Assembly: GCA_002452815.1 (NCBI GenBank)
Contig: DKFM01000020.1
Coordinates: 1-64,000 of the forward strand
Source of the DNA: Rhodobacteraceae bacterium UBA6796
Lineage (GTDB): Bacteria; Pseudomonadota; Alphaproteobacteria; Rhodobacterales; Rhodobacteraceae
Length of the DNA: 64,000 bases
Direction of reading: 5' to 3'
Shown one piece after another: positions 1 to 9,993 of this stretch (positions are counted from its first letter, which is position 1; each line of letters opens with the position of its first letter). The notes beneath the pieces are model-generated. The model was not told where the DNA came from, did no database searches, and was given only the letters and a program-made list of their open reading frames with translations. A program made the position numbers and the translations under genes.

Positions 1-137
1 CGCAACCCATTGCGGTTGATGAAGATTATCCCGCTCAGAACACGACGATCATCGACCCGTGGGCGGCCATGGCTCTTCGGAAAGAACGGCTCGAGCCGTG
101 CCATCTGCTCGTCGCTCAGCCAGAAAAGATTGCTCAC
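1..137 (-). mobile_element. IS5-family transposase, N-terminal 45 codons (cut by window edge)
   Basis: The minus strand from 137 reads GTG AGC AAT CTT TTC TGG CTG AGC, giving a protein that begins VSNLFWLSDEQMARLEPFF and continues with KSHGRPRVDDRRVLSGIIF up to the edge. This is the start of the DDE transposase of IS5-like elements, which are common in Rhodobacteraceae. A second in-frame GTG at 140 is possible. The sequence AGGAGGG lies just upstream on the minus strand as ribosome binding site. Only the N-terminal DNA-binding part is in the window, so it cannot be said whether the element is intact. The DDE residues lie beyond the edge. Confidence 0.85.
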
Positions 138-199
138 CACACCCTCCTGTAGTTGGAGAGCGTGAATCACGCCGCCAGTGGCACCGCAAGCCGATTAAT

Positions 200-214
200 G
201 GGTCCTGAGCCTAG
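200..214. repeat. Candidate IS5 element terminus and target site
   Basis: Upstream of the transposase start the minus strand reads CTAG (214-211) followed by GCTCAGGACCC (210-200). Elements of the IS5 family insert into YTAR-type sites, so CTAG fits as the duplicated target and GCTCAGGACCC as the start of the terminal inverted repeat. The partner end lies outside the window, so the call rests on position and target consensus only. Confidence 0.4.
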
Positions 215-652
215 TTTGAAGCCCGACGACAGCGGACAACCTGACGCATTTGCGAACATGGCGATTGCCCCTCGACTTCGCTGCGCCGCATACTGCGGGC
301 AAGGCATGTCAGAATTTGAACAGTGAGCGGAGCATGGGGAGGCTCGAAAAGCAACTTGAAGACCTGGTCGGGTTTGTCGGCAGCTGTGGCGGCTTCGGAT
401 CACCCGACGCCGAGAAGCGCCGAGGCCGTCCCGTTCACGAAGCCTCCAACAAACGGTATCGGGCAGGCAGACCAACGCCGCCCGAATTCGCAGGTCACTG
501 CAGGGGCCGCAGCACCGCATCCTCGCCGTCGCCCAAAATTCAGGCATCCGCCCGAAAATCTACCCTTTCCACCTGCGCCATGTCTCTTTGCGGATGAAGC
601 CTCCGGGGCCGCCGCCTAAGCTTGAGGCAAAGCATCAGGAAGGCCCGCGCGC
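215..652. other. Gene-poor stretch between IS end and transglutaminase gene
   Basis: About 440 bases without a recognisable gene. Short open frames exist on both strands, but they are Arg/Ser/Cys-rich, match no family I know and lack a convincing ribosome binding site. The stretch may be degraded flanking sequence left by the insertion. The promoter of the transglutaminase operon must lie in its right part, but I cannot point to clear -35/-10 boxes. Confidence 0.4.
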
Positions 653-3600
653 ATGGCGATCTACGCATCCATCCATCACCTCACGCATTACACCTACGAC
701 CGGCCCGTCACGCTGGGCCCGCAGATCATCCGCCTGCGCCCGGCCCCGCATTCACGCACTCGGGTGATTTCGCATTCGCTCAAGGTCAGCCCCGGCGGGC
801 ATTTCGTGAACCACCAGCAAGATCCCTACGGTAACTGGTTGGCGCGCTTCGTCTTTCCCGAGCCGGTGCGCGAGTTCAAGATCGAGGTCGATCTGGTTGC
901 GGATATGACCGTCTACAACCCGTTCGACTTCTTCGTCGAGGAACTGGCCGAACACTGGCCCTTCGATTACCCCGAAGAGATGCGGGACGATCTGGTGATC
1001 TATCGCACGCCCGAACCCGAGGGCCCGCTTCTGGCGCAATTCATCGGCTCGATTGATTTCACCGAAACGCGGACGGTGGATTTTCTGGTCGGGCTGAATG
1101 CGCGGATCGCCCGGGAAATCAATTACACGATCCGTATGGAGCCGGGCGTGCAGACCCCCGACGAGACGCTGGAAAAGAAGTTCGGCTCGTGCCGGGATTC
1201 CAGCTGGCTGCTGGTGCAGGTGCTGCGCCACCTTGGTTTTGCCGCGCGGTTCGTCTCGGGCTATCTGATCCAGTTGGAGCCCGATCTGAAATCACTCGAC
1301 GGTCCGTCCGGCACCGATCACGACTTCACCGATCTGCATGCCTGGTGCGAGGTCTTCCTGCCCGGTGCGGGCTGGATCGGGCTTGACCCGACCTCGGGGC
1401 TGCTGACCGGCGAAAGCCATATTCCGCTGGCCGCGACGCCGCATTACCGCAATGCCGCGCCGATCGCGGGCGGCTATGCCGCGGCGGGCACGCCCGAGGT
1501 GACCTTCGAATTCGACATGCAGGTCAAGCGCGTGGCCGAACATCCCCGGATCACCAAGCCGTTTTCGGACGAGGCCTGGGACCGGCTGAATGCCCTGGGC
1601 CGCAAGGTCGATGAAAGCCTTGCCGCGGGCGATGTGCGCCTGACCATGGGCGGCGAGCCGACCTTCGTCAGCATCGACGATTTCGAAAGCGCCGAGTGGA
1701 ACACCGCCGCCGTGGGCCCGCAAAAACGCGCGCTGGCCGATACGCTGATCCGCCGGCTGCGCACCCGCTTCGCGCCCGGCGGTTTTCTGCATTACGGGCA
1801 GGGCAAATGGTATCCGGGCGAAAGCCTGCCGCGCTGGACCTTCTCGCTTTATTGGCGCCGCGATGGCCAGCCGGTCTGGAAAAACCCCGATCTGGTGGCG
1901 CGCGAAAACGACCCGCGCCCCGTGGGCGCCCCCGAGGCGGGCAAGTTCCTGCGCAGCTTTGCCACCCATCTGGGGCTGGCCGGGGACTTTGCCCAGCCCG
2001 CCTATGAAGACCCCGCCGAATGGATTTTGAAAGAGGCGCAGCTGCCGTCCAACGTGACGCCCCAAAACTCCAAACTGAAAAACCCCGAGGATCGCGCCCG
2101 CTATGCCCGCGTCTTCGACCGCGGCCTGACCGAGCCGTCCGGCTTCGTTCTGCCGATCCAGCGCTGGCAGGCGCGCGCGGGCGGGGCCCGCTGGCGGTCC
2201 GAAATCTGGAAGCCCCGGCGCGGGCATCTGTTCCTGGTGCCTGGCGACAGCCCGGTGGGCTTCCGCCTGCCGCTGGGCGCGCTGCCCTATATCCCGCCGG
2301 CGTCCTATCCCTATACCTACCCCGCCGACCCGACCGTGCCGGTCGGCCCCCTGCCCGATTTTCACGCCGAGATCCTGCAGCGCCGCAAGAAGGTGCAGGA
2401 TGAAATCGACCGCATCGCCGCCGAAGAGGCCGCCCGCGATGCGCAAGAGGCCGCCGAACGCAAGGCGATCCTGCCCGCGGTCTCGGCCGGGCACGCGCAG
2501 CAGGTGACGCGCACCGAGGACGAGGCCACCGACCGGCAGACCATTCATCAGCAGGGCGTTGACCCCTCCAGCGGCGCCGTGCGCACCGCGATCGCGATCG
2601 AACCGCGCGACGGGCGCCTGAACCTGTTCATGCCCCCCTGCGAAACGCTGGAAGATTACCTTGAGCTTCTGGCCGCCGCCGAGGTGACCGCGGCCGAACT
2701 GAACCTGCCGATCCATATCGAGGGCTATTCGCCGCCGCATGACCCGCGTCTGAACGTGATCCGCGTGGCCCCCGATCCGGGCGTGATCGAGGTGAACATC
2801 CACCCCGCCCACAGCTGGGGGGATTGCGTCGCCACCACCGAGGCGATCTATGAAGAGGCACGCAATTCGCGCCTTGGCGCCGACAAGTTCATGATCGACG
2901 GGCGCCACACCGGCACCGGTGGCGGCAACCATGTCGTCGTGGGCGGCGCCACGCCCAATGACAGCCCGTTCCTGCGCCGCCCCGATCTGCTGAAATCGCT
3001 GATCCTGATCTGGCAGCGTCACCCCAGCCTCAGCTATCTGTTCAGCGGGCTGTTCATCGGCCCGACGAGCCAGGCGCCCCGGATCGACGAGGCGCGCCAC
3101 GATACGCTTTACGAGCTGGAAATCGCGCTGAGCCAGATCGGCGATCCGGTCGCGGGGGGTAACCTGCCGCCCGCTTGGCTGGTCGACCGGCTGCTGCGCA
3201 ACATGCTGACCGATGTCACCGGCAACACCCACCGCGCGGAAATCTGCATCGACAAGCTCTATTCCCCGGACGGGCCGACCGGGCGTCTGGGGCTGGTCGA
3301 ATTCCGCGGTTTCGAAATGCCGCCGCATCCGCGCATGTCGCTGGCCCAGCAGCTGCTGCTGCGCGCCATCATCGCGCGCTGCTGGAAGGCGCCGGTTACC
3401 GGCCGTCCGGTGCGTTGGGGCACGGTGCTGCACGACCGTTTCATGCTGCCGCATTTCCTGTGGGAAGACCTTTTGTCGCTGCTGGCCGATCTGCGCAGCC
3501 ACGGGTTTGACCTCGACCCGGTCTGGTTCGAGGCGCAGGCCGAGTTCCGCTTCCCCTTCTGCGGCCAGATCGAGGCCGAAGGTGTGCATCTGGAAATCCG

Positions 3601-4102
3601 GCAGGCGCTGGAACCCTGGCATGTGCTGGGCGAAACCGGCGCGATCGGCGGCACGGTGCGCTATACCGACAGTTCGGTCGAACGGCTGCAGGTCAAGATG
3701 ACGACACTGCATCAGGACCGCTACCGCATCATGTGCAACCGCCGCCCCGTGCCGCTGGCGCGCACGCAGACCAGCGGCGTGTCGGTCGCGGGGGTGCGCT
3801 TCAAGGCCTGGCAACCGCCCGAGGCGCTGCATCCGGTGCTGCCGATCAATGCGCCCCTGACCTTCGACATCTATGACGACTGGACGGGTCGGGCGCTGGC
3901 GGGCTGCGTCTATCACGTCGCCCACCCGGGCGGGCGCAACTACGACACCTTCCCCGTCAACGGCAACGAGGCCGAGGCCCGCCGCCTGGCGCGGTTCGAA
4001 GGCATCGGCCACAGCCCGGGTGTTTACACGCCCGCAACCGAAATGCCGCATCCTGAATTCCCGTTGACGCTTGACCTGCGCCGTCCGATAGGTCTGCTTT
4101 GA
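653..4102 (+). CDS. Transglutaminase-like / DUF2126 large protein
   Basis: A 1149-aa cytoplasmic protein. Residues 1-90 form the bacterial transglutaminase N-terminal domain. A transglutaminase core follows with the thiol-protease-like triad visible as Cys180 (FGSCRDSS), His229 (LHAWCEVF) and Asp245 (GLDPTSG). From about residue 340 to the end is the DUF2126 region, with a charged linker rich in Glu/Ala/Arg near 575-620. The start is supported by AGGAAGG at 637-643. The gene is followed 19 bases later by the ATP-grasp/alpha-E gene and then a second transglutaminase. Such sets have been proposed in comparative genomics to make or remove amide-linked peptide modifications; substrates are unknown. 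The domain assignment is firm; the biochemical role is inferred. Confidence 0.9.
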   Translation: MAIYASIHHLTHYTYDRPVTLGPQIIRLRPAPHSRTRVISHSLKVSPGGHFVNHQQDPYGNWLARFVFPEPVREFKIEVDLVADMTVYNPFDFFVEELAEHWPFDYPEEMRDDLVIYRTPEPEGPLLAQFIGSIDFTETRTVDFLVGLNARIAREINYTIRMEPGVQTPDETLEKKFGSCRDSSWLLVQVLRHLGFAARFVSGYLIQLEPDLKSLDGPSGTDHDFTDLHAWCEVFLPGAGWIGLDPTSGLLTGESHIPLAATPHYRNAAPIAGGYAAAGTPEVTFEFDMQVKRVAEHPRITKPFSDEAWDRLNALGRKVDESLAAGDVRLTMGGEPTFVSIDDFESAEWNTAAVGPQKRALADTLIRRLRTRFAPGGFLHYGQGKWYPGESLPRWTFSLYWRRDGQPVWKNPDLVARENDPRPVGAPEAGKFLRSFATHLGLAGDFAQPAYEDPAEWILKEAQLPSNVTPQNSKLKNPEDRARYARVFDRGLTEPSGFVLPIQRWQARAGGARWRSEIWKPRRGHLFLVPGDSPVGFRLPLGALPYIPPASYPYTYPADPTVPVGPLPDFHAEILQRRKKVQDEIDRIAAEEAARDAQEAAERKAILPAVSAGHAQQVTRTEDEATDRQTIHQQGVDPSSGAVRTAIAIEPRDGRLNLFMPPCETLEDYLELLAAAEVTAAELNLPIHIEGYSPPHDPRLNVIRVAPDPGVIEVNIHPAHSWGDCVATTEAIYEEARNSRLGADKFMIDGRHTGTGGGNHVVVGGATPNDSPFLRRPDLLKSLILIWQRHPSLSYLFSGLFIGPTSQAPRIDEARHDTLYELEIALSQIGDPVAGGNLPPAWLVDRLLRNMLTDVTGNTHRAEICIDKLYSPDGPTGRLGLVEFRGFEMPPHPRMSLAQQLLLRAIIARCWKAPVTGRPVRWGTVLHDRFMLPHFLWEDLLSLLADLRSHGFDLDPVWFEAQAEFRFPFCGQIEAEGVHLEIRQALEPWHVLGETGAIGGTVRYTDSSVERLQVKMTTLHQDRYRIMCNRRPVPLARTQTSGVSVAGVRFKAWQPPEALHPVLPINAPLTFDIYDDWTGRALAGCVYHVAHPGGRNYDTFPVNGNEAEARRLARFEGIGHSPGVYTPATEMPHPEFPLTLDLRRPIGLL

Positions 4103-4121
4103 AAGAAATGACAGGAACACC

Positions 4122-6551
4122 ATGGCCAAGGCAGCGCAGCCCCTAGATGGAGCGGATCTTTTCGCCGATTACCGGGTAACACCCGGTGTCTCGGACGAAT
4201 TGTTCGATGCGCACGGCCAGATGCGCCCGGTCTGGCAACGCTTTGTCGCCCGTTTCGCACGGCTCAATCCGCAGGAAATCGCCGCGCGGTTCGAGCGCGG
4301 TAACCAGTATCTGCGCGATGCCGGGGTGTTTTACCGTCAATACACCAACGACCCGTTGCAGGAACGCGAATGGCCGCTGAGCCATATTCCCGTCATCCTG
4401 CATGAAAGCGAATGGGACCAGATCTGCGCCGGTCTGGCGCAACGCGCCGATCTGCTCGAGGCGGTGATGGCCGATCTGTATGGCCCCGGCCGGCTGGTCA
4501 GCGACGGCCATCTACCGGCCGAACTGGTGGCGGGCTCGCGGCAATGGCTGCGCCCGATGGTGGGCGTGCCGCCGCGCGACGGGCATTACCTGCATTTCCT
4601 GGCCTTCGAGATCGGGCGGTCGCCCGATGGCTCGTGGCTGGTGCTGGGCGATCGCACGCAGGCGCCTTCGGGGGCGGGCTTCGCACTGGAAAACCGGATG
4701 GCCACGGGGCGGATCTTCCCCGAACGGTTTCCGCGCGCGCATATCCACCGGCTGGCGGGGTTTTTCGGCGCCTTCCGCACCGCGATGGAGGGGCTGGCGC
4801 AGGGCGTGGGCGGGCACGACCGGATGGCGGGCATCCTGACGCCCGGCCCGTCGAACGACACCTATTACGAACACACCTATATCGCGCGCTATCTGGGCAT
4901 GATGCTGTTGGAAGGCGAGGATCTGCTGGTCGAGAACGGACAGGCGATGGTGCGCACGATCGAGGGGCCGCAGCCGCTGGGCGTCTTGTGGCGCCGGATC
5001 GACGCGGCCTTCGCCGACCCGCTGGAACTGGAATCGAACAGCCAGATCGGCACCCCCGGCCTGATGGAGGCGGTGCGGCAGGGCAACCTGAGCCTGGTGA
5101 ACGCGCTCGGGTCCGGGATTTTGGAAACCCGCGCGATGCTGGCCTTCCTGCCCAAGATCGCGCAGGTTCTGACCGGGCAGAAGCTGACCCTGCCCAATAT
5201 CGCGACCTGGTGGTGCGGCGGGCAGACCGAACGCGCCTATGTGCAAGACAATGCCGCGCGCATGATGATCGGTTCGGCCTATGCCTGCGACCTGCCCTTC
5301 GATCTGGGGGCGACCACGGCCTTGGGCGGCACGTTCCGGGGCACCGCCCGCGACAGCATCGCCGACTGGCTGCAGGCAGAAGGCCCGCAACTGGTCGGGC
5401 AAGAGGCGGTGACCCTGTCCACCACCCCCGCCTGGGTGCTGTACCCCGAGGCCGAGCTGAGCGAGGGGCGCGTTCTGCCGCGCCCGATGACGGTGCGGGT
5501 CTTTGCCGCGCGCACGCCGCAGGGCTGGACCTTCATGAAGGGCGGTTATGCACGGATCGGCCGTGGCGGCGATGCAACGGCGCTGGCGATGCAACGCGGC
5601 GGTTCGGTCGCGGATGTGTGGATCGTCTCGGATCGCCCGGTCCCGCAGGAAACCCTGGCCCCCGCGGATCGCGGCGATTTCCGCCGCGCCAGCCCCGGCA
5701 CCCTGCCCGCGCGCGCCGCCGACAACCTGTTCTGGCTGGGCCGCTATGTCGAGCGCACCGAAGATGCGATCCGCCTGATCCGCGCCTATCACCTGCGACT
5801 GGCCGCCACCGACAACCCCAACGATCCGCGCCTGCGCAGCCTGACCGGATTTCTGCAAGGCTATGGCTACGATCTGGATCAGCCGGTGCCCGACGCCCTG
5901 CTGGAACGCATTGAGGCCGCGCGCAGCTGTGCGGGCAAGGTGCGCGACCGGTTCTCGACCGATGGCTGGGCGGCCCTGGGCGATCTGGCACGCACCGCGC
6001 GCGCAATGACCCGCACGGCCCGGCCGGGCGACGATACCGCGCGGGCAATGTCGGTTCTGGTGCGCAAGATCACCGGCTTCTCCGGCCTCGTGCATGAAAA
6101 CATGTATCGGTTTTCCGGCTGGCGTTTCCTGAGCTTCGGACGCGCGCTGGAACGGGCCGATGCGCTGGCCGCGCTCTTGGCGACCTTTGCCGACCCGCAG
6201 GCGCCCACTGGATCGCTGGATCTGGCGGTCGAGGTGGCCGACAGCGTCATCACCCACCAGCGCCGCTACCGGGTGGAAACCTCGCGCGATACGGTCATCG
6301 ACCTGCTTGCGCTGGATGCCGACAACCCGCGCGCGATCCTGTTTCAGGTGCAATCGCTGCGGCGGCTGGCGGGCGCACTGCCCAATGCGCTTGACAACGG
6401 GCGGCTTGCGGCCCTGTCGCGGGCGCTGGTGCCGCTGGAAAGCGCGCTGTCCATCGCCGATCCATCGGACATCACCACCGAACGGCTGGTCGAAATTCGC
6501 GCCCAAATTTCCGCGATTTCGGATCTGCTGGCCGCGGCCTATCTGCGCTAG
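4122..6551 (+). CDS. Circularly permuted ATP-grasp / alpha-E domain fusion protein
   Basis: An 809-aa protein made of two domains that are usually separate genes. Residues 1 to about 515 are the circularly permuted type-2 ATP-grasp domain (DUF404/DUF407 type; conserved blocks include NDTYYEHTYIARYLG and TWWCGGQTERAYV). Residues about 525-805 are the helical alpha-E domain (DUF403; starts around LPARAADNLFWLGRYVERT). ATP-grasp enzymes of this kind are expected to form amide bonds between a carboxylate and an amine, and alpha-E is their constant helical partner. The gene lies 19 bases after the DUF2126 protein and 8 bases before the next transglutaminase, so the three are probably one transcript. 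The physiological substrate is unknown. Confidence 0.92.
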   Translation: MAKAAQPLDGADLFADYRVTPGVSDELFDAHGQMRPVWQRFVARFARLNPQEIAARFERGNQYLRDAGVFYRQYTNDPLQEREWPLSHIPVILHESEWDQICAGLAQRADLLEAVMADLYGPGRLVSDGHLPAELVAGSRQWLRPMVGVPPRDGHYLHFLAFEIGRSPDGSWLVLGDRTQAPSGAGFALENRMATGRIFPERFPRAHIHRLAGFFGAFRTAMEGLAQGVGGHDRMAGILTPGPSNDTYYEHTYIARYLGMMLLEGEDLLVENGQAMVRTIEGPQPLGVLWRRIDAAFADPLELESNSQIGTPGLMEAVRQGNLSLVNALGSGILETRAMLAFLPKIAQVLTGQKLTLPNIATWWCGGQTERAYVQDNAARMMIGSAYACDLPFDLGATTALGGTFRGTARDSIADWLQAEGPQLVGQEAVTLSTTPAWVLYPEAELSEGRVLPRPMTVRVFAARTPQGWTFMKGGYARIGRGGDATALAMQRGGSVADVWIVSDRPVPQETLAPADRGDFRRASPGTLPARAADNLFWLGRYVERTEDAIRLIRAYHLRLAATDNPNDPRLRSLTGFLQGYGYDLDQPVPDALLERIEAARSCAGKVRDRFSTDGWAALGDLARTARAMTRTARPGDDTARAMSVLVRKITGFSGLVHENMYRFSGWRFLSFGRALERADALAALLATFADPQAPTGSLDLAVEVADSVITHQRRYRVETSRDTVIDLLALDADNPRAILFQVQSLRRLAGALPNALDNGRLAALSRALVPLESALSIADPSDITTERLVEIRAQISAISDLLAAAYLR

Positions 6552-6559
6552 GGGGGAAG

Positions 6560-7447
6560 ATGCTCTACGACATCAAGCTGGCCATCGACTACACCTATGC
6601 CGCCCCCTCGGATCATACCCGCAACCTTTTGCGGCTGATGCCGCTGGATATTCCGGGCGTCCAGCGGGTCAGTGCGCGGTTGCTGGATGCCGACCCACGC
6701 CCTGACGAGCGGCGCGATTATCAGGATTTCTTCGGCAATCCCACGACCTCGGTCGCCTGGCATGCGCCGATCGAGGCGGTGTCGCTGACCCTGCGCGCCC
6801 GGGTCGAGCGGCACCCGCGGCCGCGGCTGCTGGACCTGTCGCCCGGGCTGGCACAGCTGCGTGCCGATGTGACCGATGTCCATTCGCTCGGGCCCGAGGC
6901 CCCGCATCATTTTCTTGGCGCCTCGCCGCGGATCATGCCCGACCCCGAAATCACCGCCTTCGCCCGCGCACAGATCACCCCGGCGATGACCGCCTTGCAG
7001 GCGGTGCTGGCACTGGGGCACGCGCTTTTTACCGAAATGCGCTTCGACCCCGAGGCGACCACCGTCGACACCACCCCGCACGAGGCCTTTGCCGCGCGCC
7101 ATGGCGTGTGTCAGGATTTCACCCATGTGATGATCGCCGGGCTGCGGGGGCTGGGCATTCCGGCGGGCTATGTGTCGGGCTTCCTGCGCACCTTCCCGCC
7201 GCCGGGCCAACCCCGGCTGGAAGGTGCCGATGCCATGCATGCCTGGGTGCGCGCCTGGGTCGGGCCGGAAAACGGCTGGATCGAATTCGATCCGACCAAC
7301 GATCAGCCCGCAGGCGTCGATTACATCACCGTGGCCGTGGGGCGCGATTATTCCGACGTGGCGCCGGTGCGCGGGGTGTTGCGCTCCTCTGGCGGGCACC
7401 AAAGCCAGCAGGCGGTGGATGTCGTGCCGCTGGACGCCGCCGGTTGA
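6560..7447 (+). CDS. Transglutaminase family protein (short form)
   Basis: A 295-aa protein with a bacterial transglutaminase-like N-terminal domain and a core with Cys184 (HGVCQDFTH), His227 (DAMHAWVRAW) and Asp244 (WIEFDPTND). It is the third member of the amide-ligation cassette, with GGGGGAAG of the preceding intergenic bases as ribosome binding site. Family members are thought to be peptidases or amide-exchange enzymes. Here it probably acts on the product of the neighbouring ATP-grasp/alpha-E enzyme, but that is inference. No signal peptide is visible. The stop is followed after 31 bases by pxpB, in the same direction. Confidence 0.92.
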   Translation: MLYDIKLAIDYTYAAPSDHTRNLLRLMPLDIPGVQRVSARLLDADPRPDERRDYQDFFGNPTTSVAWHAPIEAVSLTLRARVERHPRPRLLDLSPGLAQLRADVTDVHSLGPEAPHHFLGASPRIMPDPEITAFARAQITPAMTALQAVLALGHALFTEMRFDPEATTVDTTPHEAFAARHGVCQDFTHVMIAGLRGLGIPAGYVSGFLRTFPPPGQPRLEGADAMHAWVRAWVGPENGWIEFDPTNDQPAGVDYITVAVGRDYSDVAPVRGVLRSSGGHQSQQAVDVVPLDAAG

Positions 7448-7478
7448 AGCGGGCGCCGTTTGCGGCTTTGATGGCGCC

Positions 7479-8237
7479 ATGAGCCTGCCCGACCTCCCTG
7501 CCCCGCCACCGCCCGAGGCGCCCGAGCTGTGCCCGCTTGGGCTTGACGGGGTGCTGGTGCGCTTTGCGCAGCGCTTCGGACCCGCCGCGAACCGCGCCGC
7601 GCTGGATCTGGCTGCGGGTCTGACCGCCGATCCCCTGCCCGGCCAGACCGAGGTCGCCTCGGCGCTGGTATCCGTCGCAGTGCGGTTCGACCGGGGCACC
7701 ACCAGCCGCGCCGCGATCCTGACCGCCCTGCGCAACCGACTGGCGCGGCCCGCCCCGCCGCAGGCCCGCGCCCCGCGGCGCCTGTGGCAGATCCCGGCGG
7801 CGTTCGGCGGCGCACACGGCCCGCAACTTGCCGAACTGGCCCGGATACTGGGCCGCCCCGAAGCCGCGCTGCGCGACGAGATCTGCGCCACGCCGCTGCA
7901 GGTTCTGGCCATCGGCTTTGCGCCCGGCCAGCCCTATCTGGGGCTGCTGCCCGACGCCTGGGATCTGCCACGCCAGACCGCCCTGACCCCGCAGGTTCCG
8001 GCCGGCGCCATCGTTACCGCGATCCGGCAATTGGTGCTGTTCGCCAATGCCTCGCCCACCGGCTGGCGCTGGCTGGCGCAAACCGCGTTTCGCCCGTTTC
8101 AGCCGCAGGGCGCGGTGCCGCTGCCGCTGGCTGCGGGCGATGCGTTGCGCTTCGTGCCCGTCCCCGGGGCCGAGATGGAGGCGCTGTTGCGCGCGGGCGA
8201 TCCGATGGGCGGCGCCCGGCTGGAGGCTGCGCCATGA
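7479..8237 (+). CDS. pxpB: 5-oxoprolinase subunit B (KipI family)
   Basis: A 252-aa KipI/allophanate-hydrolase-subunit-1 family protein. Together with PxpC and PxpA it forms the ATP-dependent 5-oxoprolinase that opens pyroglutamate to glutamate. The family signature is the stretch ending in GFAPGQPYLGLLPDAW (about residues 145-165), preceded by a VRFD segment. The ATG at 7479 was chosen because it begins the conserved part; the frame is open far upstream into the preceding gene. Its TGA overlaps the ATG of pxpC. A KipI-type kinase-inhibitor role is unlikely given the complete pxpBCA order. Confidence 0.9.
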   Translation: MSLPDLPAPPPPEAPELCPLGLDGVLVRFAQRFGPAANRAALDLAAGLTADPLPGQTEVASALVSVAVRFDRGTTSRAAILTALRNRLARPAPPQARAPRRLWQIPAAFGGAHGPQLAELARILGRPEAALRDEICATPLQVLAIGFAPGQPYLGLLPDAWDLPRQTALTPQVPAGAIVTAIRQLVLFANASPTGWRWLAQTAFRPFQPQGAVPLPLAAGDALRFVPVPGAEMEALLRAGDPMGGARLEAAP

Positions 8238-9259
8238 TGCCGATGCTGGATCTGCTGGCCACGGGGCCGGGCGTCAGCGTGCAGGATCTGGGCCGCCCCG
8301 GGCATCTGGCGACGGGCCTGTCGACAGGGGGCGCGGCCGATCGCCGGGCGCTTTTCGAGGCCGCGGCCCTGCTGGGGCAACCGGCGCCGCTGGCTTGTCT
8401 GGAGCTGGCGGGATACGGCGGGCGGTTCCGGGTCGGCGCGCCCACGCGCATCGCCCTGACCGGCGCGCCGATGCGCGCCACGCTCGATGGCGCGCCGCTG
8501 CGCTGGCACGCCGCGCATCTGCTGCCGTCCGGGGCCGTTCTGGACATCGGCGCCGTCGAGGCGGGCAGCTACGGCTACCTGAGCTTTGCCGGCGGGATCG
8601 CCACGCCGGAAATTCTGGGGGCGCGCTCGGCCCATCTGGCCGCCGGGATCGGTGCGCGTCTGGCCGCGGGCGCCCGCCTGCCGCTTGGCCCGGATACCAC
8701 CCCGGGCGCGCCGCTGCTGGCCCTGCCCGCGCCCGCGCGGTTTCAGGGCGGCACGGTGCGGGTGATCGCGGGGCCGCAGACCGCGCAGTTCCCCCTCGAA
8801 ACCCGCGCGCGGTTCTTCGCCACGCCCTTCACCGCCGGGCGCGGCAACCGTCAGGGTCTGGCGCTGCCGCCCCCCGACGCGCCCTTTGCCGCCGATGCGC
8901 CACCGAACCTTGTGTCGGATCTGATCGTGCCCGGCGACATTCAGATGACCGGCGCGGGGGGACCGATGGTGTTGCTGTGCGAATGCCAGACGATCGGCGG
9001 CTATCCCCGGATCGGCACGGTGATCCCCGCCGATCTGGGCATCGTGGCACAGGCCGCGCCGGGCACCATCTTGCGCTTCGCCCCCGTCACACTGGACGTG
9101 GCCGAAGCGGCCTCGCCCCCCGAAAGCCGCTGGATCGCGCCGCTGCGCGCGCAGGCGCAGCCCCTGATCCGCAGCCCGCATGACATCCCCGATCTGCTGG
9201 GCTATCAGCTGATCAGCGGCGCGGTGCGCGGCGACGAACCCGAGGAGGACAGCCCGTGA
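8234..9259 (+). CDS. pxpC: 5-oxoprolinase subunit C (KipA/biotin-dependent-carboxylase-like)
   Basis: A 341-aa protein of the KipA/urea-carboxylase-related family. Near the N-terminus it has GPGVSVQDLGRPGH (residues about 11-24), and near the C-terminus QTIGGYPRIGTV and SDLIVPGDIQ blocks, all typical of PxpC. It starts with ATGATG, whose first ATG overlaps the pxpB stop (ATGA), indicating translational coupling. Its own stop overlaps the GTG start of pxpA. It acts in the cytoplasm as part of the oxoprolinase complex that disposes of the damage product 5-oxoproline. Confidence 0.92.
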   Translation: MMPMLDLLATGPGVSVQDLGRPGHLATGLSTGGAADRRALFEAAALLGQPAPLACLELAGYGGRFRVGAPTRIALTGAPMRATLDGAPLRWHAAHLLPSGAVLDIGAVEAGSYGYLSFAGGIATPEILGARSAHLAAGIGARLAAGARLPLGPDTTPGAPLLALPAPARFQGGTVRVIAGPQTAQFPLETRARFFATPFTAGRGNRQGLALPPPDAPFAADAPPNLVSDLIVPGDIQMTGAGGPMVLLCECQTIGGYPRIGTVIPADLGIVAQAAPGTILRFAPVTLDVAEAASPPESRWIAPLRAQAQPLIRSPHDIPDLLGYQLISGAVRGDEPEEDSP

Positions 9260-9993
9260 AACTCGATCTGAATGCCGATCTGGGCGAGGGCTGCGGCGAT
9301 GACGCGGCGCTGATGCAGGTCATCACCTCGGCCAATATCTGCTGCGGGCTGCATGCGGGCGGGCCGGTGTTGATGGCGCAGACGATGGCCGCTGCGGCGC
9401 GCGCGGACGTGGGTATCGGCGCGCATCCGGGTTTTGACGACCGCGCCAATTTCGGCCGCACCCGGCAGCACCTGGGCACCGACGATCTGACCGCGCTGAT
9501 CACCTATCAGACCGGCGCCGCGCAGGCGGTGGCGCGGGCGCAGGGCCTGCGGCTGCGTCATTTCAAACTGCACGGGGCGCTGGCCAACATGGCCTCGGAA
9601 GATGCCGGTCTGGCGCGCGCGTGCTATCGTGCAGCGCGGGCGGTGGCGCCGGATCTGGTACTGATGGTGCTGGCGGCGACCGCGCAGGAACAGGCGGCGC
9701 GCGAGATCGGTGGGGATTGGGCGGGCGAGATCTTCGCCGACCGCGCCTATAACGACGACGCAACGCTGGTCGACCGCGCGCTGCCCGGGGCGGTGCTGCA
9801 CGACCCGCACGCGGCCGCCGCGCGGATATTGGAGATGCTGCGCGCAGGCGCGATCATCGCGGGCTCTGGCCACCGCATCCCGGCGCGGATCGACACGGTT
9901 TGCCTGCATGGCGACACGCCAGAGGCGCTGGCGATGGCGCGCGCGCTGCGCACCGCCTTGCAGGGGGCGGGCGTCACGCTGGCCGCGCTTTAA
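9256..9993 (+). CDS. pxpA: 5-oxoprolinase subunit A (LamB/YcsF family)
   Basis: A 245-aa protein that begins LDLNADLGEG and carries SANICCGLHAGGP, IGAHPGFDD and KLHGALANM, the standard metal-binding and active-site blocks of the LamB/YcsF family. It starts with GTG overlapping the pxpC stop (GTGA) and has GAGGAGG at 9242-9248 as ribosome binding site. It completes pxpBCA. Its TAA lies in the palindrome TTAA at 9990-9993, whose complement is the stop of lpxB on the other strand, so the two convergent genes overlap by their stop codons. Confidence 0.94.
   Translation: MKLDLNADLGEGCGDDAALMQVITSANICCGLHAGGPVLMAQTMAAAARADVGIGAHPGFDDRANFGRTRQHLGTDDLTALITYQTGAAQAVARAQGLRLRHFKLHGALANMASEDAGLARACYRAARAVAPDLVLMVLAATAQEQAAREIGGDWAGEIFADRAYNDDATLVDRALPGAVLHDPHAAAARILEMLRAGAIIAGSGHRIPARIDTVCLHGDTPEALAMARALRTALQGAGVTLAAL

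Noticed and set aside
167..619. Short open frames on both strands after the IS end
   Set aside because: No recognisable domain, unusual Cys/Arg/Ser content and no ribosome binding site. One of them runs through the candidate IS terminus.
1292..4129. Long open frame on the minus strand opposite the DUF2126 gene (over 900 codons)
   Set aside because: It mirrors the codon structure of a GC-rich gene and is rich in Arg, Gln and His with no domain. The plus-strand product is a clear conserved protein.
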